DNA from: Brachycybe producta
Taxonomy: Eukaryota > Arthropoda > Diplopoda > Playtdesmida > Andrognathidae
Length of the DNA: 64,000 nucleotides
Assembly (NCBI GenBank): GCA_036925085.1
Contig: JAUPFP010000023.1
Location: 2,307,778 to 2,371,777, forward strand
Reading direction: 5' to 3'
Below the pieces are notes generated by a model, which did not search any database, was not told the DNA's origin, and was given only the letters and a program-made list of their open reading frames with translations. Below are positions 55,606-64,000 of the stretch, piece after piece (position 1 is the stretch's first letter; each line of letters begins with the position of its first letter). Both the position numbers and the translations under genes were made by a program.

Positions 55606-55764
55606 GTAAGATGGGAGTTTGAAACGAAAAAAAGAAAGAATCAAAAGTTATGTGTGGGGGTGTTTCTTTTTAAAGTATGATGAAGAATGATAGATATAAA
55701 TCCTATATTTTTTTATCTTAAATCTTCCGAACTTCTTTTCTCTCTCAAAAACGAATTACACCCA

Positions 55765-55770
55765 TTTATT
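55765..55770 (-). other. Possible ANP32 poly(A) signal
   Basis: AATAAA on the minus strand lies 77 bases after the stop codon. This is the first candidate; longer 3' ends are possible. Confidence 0.5.
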
Positions 55771-55846
55771 TTCCATCCCTCCCGTTAACCCTTCCCTTTC
55801 CCCCCATCCCACCCCTCCCTCTTTTTCCCGATTTCCCTCATTTCTT

Positions 55847-59919
<4,073 letters not shown>

Positions 59920-60369
59920 ATCTTCACGACCTTCCTGATTGGGAGCCAGAGTTACGACGACAAGTCTTGCTTTCAAAGCAAACGGAGAGAGAGGACGATG
60001 ATCAAGTGAAATAATATACACACACAACACACAGCAATAGGAGGCTTCACACACACAACACACAAATTGTTCTCTCACTCTCTCTCTTTCTGTGTGATTA
60101 TCAAGACAACAGAGAACGAACGAAAAGCAAGGCTACTCTTTCTCTCTAGATTTCTAGCCCTCTCTCTCTCTCCCTATTTAACAAACGAGTCTCTTCTTTC
60201 TGTTTCTCTCTTTCCGTTTGTGTTCTTTCTCTTCTTCGTACGAGTCTCTCTCTCTCTCTCTCCTCCTACTTCTAGTCTTCTCTTTTTCAGTCCTTTCGCA
60301 CCATAAGCAATTCTCTCTAGAGGGGGGTACAATTTAATAGCATGCTTTTTAAGCGGCAATTTGAAACAA

Positions 60370-60404
60370 CCAATCAGAGAAGAGCAAAGAAAGGTTTGAC
60401 GTCA
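60370..60404 (-). promoter_or_regulatory. Likely ANP32 promoter elements: CCAAT box and CRE
   Basis: CCAATCA at 60,370 and a palindromic CRE, TGACGTCA, at 60,397-60,404 lie about 450-490 bases upstream of the ANP32 start codon. Between them and the gene lie long CT tracts, probably 5' UTR (GA-rich in the transcript). Confidence 0.5.
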
Positions 60405-61200
60405 CCTCATCCTCTCTCTCTCTTGTTTGCGCGCTAAAATATCTTTTCTGAGATGATCATAAAATTCAGACTGTGACTTTGAATGTGATGTGGCCAATAT
60501 GGCTGCTTTTTACACTTTTATTTTTAAGCTGAGATTTCATTATCTTTTTTTTTTATTACAAAAAAAGTTATGATGATCACTGTGTTGTCATAAGAGCAAC
60601 ATAATGCTTTTGATCGTTAGATTCATTTGCGTGTAATTAACTTGAAAATTGCGTTATCTAAACGGTGTTGTTTTAAAGGGTTTTATAATACTTTTATTCA
60701 ATAGTTTATGTATCGAAATTAATCAAGAAAAATCAACTTTTAGAATGTTTTATTCGGTTTAATTTTATTTAAAATTATTTAATATTTAATTAACAGTAGT
60801 AAATTGGAACTCTCTTATGCATAAAAACAAATAAAGGTGAAAACATTAAATGTTAACCATCTTTGTTGACGTCATAAGTTGATGCCTAGGAGGATAGTAG
60901 TATCATTTATATTTAGTGATATGACGGGAGTTAAACTCGTGCGTGTATATAATTTGAAGCACGTGTTAGGATCCTATAAAAGAACCAATTGGGTTACCTA
61001 AAATGGCGTCTGTACCATAATAAAGATTCTAAAATATCGTCATAATAGTACACCCTATATACAAAAAAATCGGGCTTCAAGAATGTGACGCCATGTGATT
61101 TTGTTTTCTTTCCGTTTCTCCATCTTATTATCGCCGCCTCCCCCTTTCCCCCTCTTTTCCACTTGACCTCTTCACAAAAAGTTCGCATTTTACTTGTTAC
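60405..61200. other. Upstream flank of ANP32, no recognised gene
   Basis: This is AT-rich. A second CRE-like word (TGACGTCATAAG) occurs at about 60,867. No exon was supported. Confidence 0.45.
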
Positions 61201-61300
61201 GCATGCGCCATCGGGGCACCGGTTGCCTAGGAACGGGAATAGAGGTCACGTGACGGCGCCATTTTGTCTTTGTCGTCGTGGGGGGGGGGGGGGGGGAGGT
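61198..61300. promoter_or_regulatory. GC-rich promoter-like cluster with X-box, E-box and YY1 words
   Basis: In about 70 bases lie an NRF1-like ACGCATGCGCCA, a good RFX X-box match (GTTGCCTAGGAAC, 61,222-61,234), an E-box CACGTG (61,247-61,252) and GGCGCCATTTTG. A G-run of about 20 follows. Such clusters mark CpG promoters of housekeeping or ciliary genes. No exon could be linked to it on either strand. Confidence 0.45.
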
Positions 61301-62618
61301 TGGTTTCTTCTCCGTCGTAAACATAATGAGAATTTTTTCTTGTGATTTATTTAAATTGATAATTTGTATTAATTGTCAAGAAATGAATCAGAATTGGCTT
61401 ACCCTTTAGTCTTTTCTTTGAGTAACAGCCATACAGAATATTATAAGTTGTTTTTTTTTGAGCATCATTTTCAATGTTGTTCAAGACAAAAAAAAAGACG
61501 ATGAAAATTAAAAATTTACAAATTTCCGATTTTTTTTTTGTTTCATCATCTTATTTTAAGGGGCCTTAAATTGAAAATGTACACATTTTGTGATTTTTTT
61601 GAGTTTAGAAACAGTGTTAATTTGTTGATATAATATAGGCATATTATATTCTGAAGGACAAAAATGGATACTTGGATGGAAGTCCTTTATAAGCCGTTGT
61701 TCATGTTGTACTATAAAATACAAATGGCGAATGAGAACTGAAAAGCAGCGTTCGTTTCTCTCTCTCTCTCTTCACCCTGTTTCTTTCTATATAAACGATA
61801 GCTTTTTTTTTGTAGGAAGGGTGAGAAAGAAAGAAAGGACGACGACAATGGCTGGGTGGATTTCGCAACAGCAGCAGCTATGTTCGTTCGTGTGGTGGCC
61901 ATAGTTACTATGTGAATGCAAAGGGGGGGAGGAAAGGAGGCGTTTGATCTATTGGCGTCCACCCTTTTAAAAATGACAAATCGACATTTCATTTTTCATA
62001 ATTTGACATATTGTGTTTGTTTTTTTTAAATAATTTCAGATTAAGAAGAGAGAGAAAAGGGTGACTGTTATTGTTAGGGAGGAAATTGACACGGAAAATT
62101 GACCCACTTTTCTCTGAAAGTTTTCATTTTTTTGAATATTTTGTAGTCTACTCCGTATTTTTAAAAAAAAAACATAATAAAACCTGATAATATGACTTCT
62201 AAACAGAAGTAAATAAACGCAATTATCATAATGAAAAACGTAAAATCGTCGCATAAAACTGATATTACGAGAGGGAAGTTCGCTTATAAGGAATATAAGC
62301 TATATAAAAGAGGAAGATAAATAAAGTAGGAGCGTCGCTCAATGAAGTTTCCGGTTTCTTAGATTATTGAAAGTCGTCTGCTATTTAAAGCCCATTCTCA
62401 TTCTCAGGCTCTCAGATATTACCGCAGAGAATTTGGCGCCAAATTTTAGTTATGTCTTTTTAATCTAGAGGGAGCTCGTTTAGAAAAACCAATAACGTGG
62501 GACTTTCAAATCGCTTTGTTTAAATGTAATTTACGTGTGTTTTCAGTCACGAAAATCATGCACAAAACAAAATGATTTCCAAGATTGTTTGAAAGGTTTC
62601 AAGATTGGTATAAATAGG
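61301..62618. other. Stretch without a recognised gene
   Basis: Contains (CT)n at 61,757-61,772, CAGCAGCAGC at 61,869, and AT-rich sequence. Short open frames lack splice sites or family motifs. Confidence 0.4.
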
Positions 62619-62805
62619 ACAGGCAGTTAGAAATCGGGACATACAAAAGTTGGCTCCGCCCCTTTTTGTGACGACCGGCAACTTCTAATTGGTTTGTTGT
62701 GTGGTTCGACGTTGAAAAAGGCGGAGCATGTGAAGTCAGACTACATAACCAACCAATTAGAAGTTGCCGGTCGCCATAAAAAGGGCGGAGCCAACTTCTG
62801 TATAT
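62619..62805. mobile_element. ACAGGC MITE with truncated right end
   Basis: It starts ACAGGCAGTTAGAAATCGGG and follows the 4521 family through the core. The right arm stops after AACTTCTGTATATGCCC, lacking the last 20 or so bases. Confidence 0.7.
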
Positions 62806-64000
62806 GCCCTCAGTGGCGCCCGCAGGATTGTTTCATATGAAGGGGGCAGCTGATAAAAGGCTAAATTTTTAATTTTGGCAACCCATTTATGAACATTCAT
62901 CATGTTATGTTTTGAAAAGGTGCAAACAAATGTTCTGAGATTTATTTTATGCATAATTTGGTCAATAATGTCAGTCACCAACAACAATTTTGTTGCCATT
63001 TGGAAGGATATGGTTTTATCAGAATCCATTTTGAAAAGGGTTGAAGACAACCTGTAAAAAAATTTTAACATGTTTATACAAAGAATTCATAATTTTATTA
63101 TGAATGAAAAATCAAATGAGATTACAAAATCAGACAACAAAAAAGTTCTTCTATTATAAGCTACAAAATGATTAATTAATTTGCTATTTGAGGTAGATTT
63201 ACAAAAAAAAAATAATGTTAAATCCTATAAAGAAAATATAAAACGGTGGATTGAGGGTGTTGGGAATGGAGGGAGAGAGAGAGAGAGAGGAGACACACAT
63301 ACACACAATTAATTAAATTTGCAAAATTAATAATGCAAAGTGTTCTTACGTATCTTAAGAGTCATGTGATAGGAACATCCAAAAATACATTTACAAAAAC
63401 AAAAAAGATTTCAATTGACCCTGGTAGTTTCCTGAATTAGAAAAGTTAAAACAAAATTACAATTTCATTATTAAAAAAAATGACAGATATCGGAGTCAGA
63501 TTATAAAATAAAAAAACATTCCCAGAAATTACAAAAAAAAACACCAAAAAAAAAATTAATATACATAAAAATTAAAATGATTAATTTTTTTTTTCGAAAG
63601 AAAAGTTTAAACAATTTTATACATTTTAATGATCCGATGATGGGTTGGTTCCCATCACAATTACAACACGCTTTTTATTTGCATATATTTAAATGAGTTA
63701 AGCAAAAAAAAAAAAGATAAATAACATCAACATAAAGAAAAACAAGACATGAAATGTTAAATTTCTACACAATTAACAATATTTAAAAAAAAAAAATTAA
63801 ACTACTCTAATTTAAGTTCATGATCAAATTGGTTGGATTAAAATATTATAACTAGAGAATAGATATAATAATAATAATAATAATAACACAAAATACAAAC
63901 ATAAAAAATCAAAACAATTTTGGAAAGAAAAAAAACAAAACACCGGGGAACCTAATTTGGATCCAATGTTCTTTTTATTTTTGATACAATTATTCATTAA
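62806..64000. other. Right end of window, no recognised gene
   Basis: At 62,810 CAGTGGCGCCCGCAGGATTG looks like a transposon end of the hAT type. A (GA)n run lies at 63,273-63,291 and (TAA)n at 63,867-63,888. A minus-strand open frame across 62,757-63,071 has an acceptor-like TTTTTTTACAG but shares sequence with the repeats, so I do not call it a gene. Confidence 0.4.

Noticed and set aside
62757-63071. Minus-strand 104-codon frame as a gene
   Set aside because: It begins inside one repeat, spans a possible hAT end, and resembles no family; the single acceptor-like site is weak evidence.

Overview
The window is AT-rich nuclear DNA of an invertebrate animal. Genes are split by GT-AG introns, there are no bacterial-style operons, and the three recognisable proteins are typical animal families: a NEK8-type ciliary kinase, a class II coronin and an ANP32 nuclear chaperone. 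The sequence alone does not fix the phylum. An invertebrate deuterostome such as a tunicate would fit, but that is a guess. I saw no virus, CRISPR array, rRNA or convincing tRNA.

Layout. 1-6863 (minus): two in-frame internal exons of an unidentified protein that runs off the left edge. 8.5-17 kb: repeat-rich, with a possible LTR, three Helitron 3' ends, a 22-bp minisatellite, a TA microsatellite and a LINE tail. 17.5-23.1 kb (minus): NEK8-like kinase with RCC1 repeats. 23.4-43.2 kb: mostly repeats, with a possible promoter plus first exon at 25.2-25.5 kb, a minisatellite with a telomere-like core at 26.7-27.3 kb, and a Helitron end that still codes for a helicase motif near 30 kb. 43.2-50.5 kb (plus): coronin-2. 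50.5-55.4 kb: non-coding, with repeats. 55.8-59.9 kb (minus): ANP32, with an upstream CRE/CCAAT region near 60.4 kb. 60.4-64 kb: a GC-rich promoter-like patch, repeats and low-complexity DNA.

The three named genes do not form a pathway. Their products act in the cilium (NEK8), on actin and possibly in transcriptional repression (CORO2), and in histone or phosphatase control (ANP32). Two conserved short motifs stand out: a candidate SUMO-interacting motif in the coronin linker, and an ANP32E-like H2A.Z-binding motif in the ANP32 tail.

The main unexpected structure lies in the mobile DNA. At least eight related palindromic MITEs share an ACAGGC terminus; the best copy has a perfect 9-bp target duplication. 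A second group of palindromes has a common TTAA-GCC outer end but unrelated interiors. Helitron 3' ends carry one of these MITEs as a passenger. No complete transposase was seen. All exon models were read by eye and are unconfirmed by RNA.
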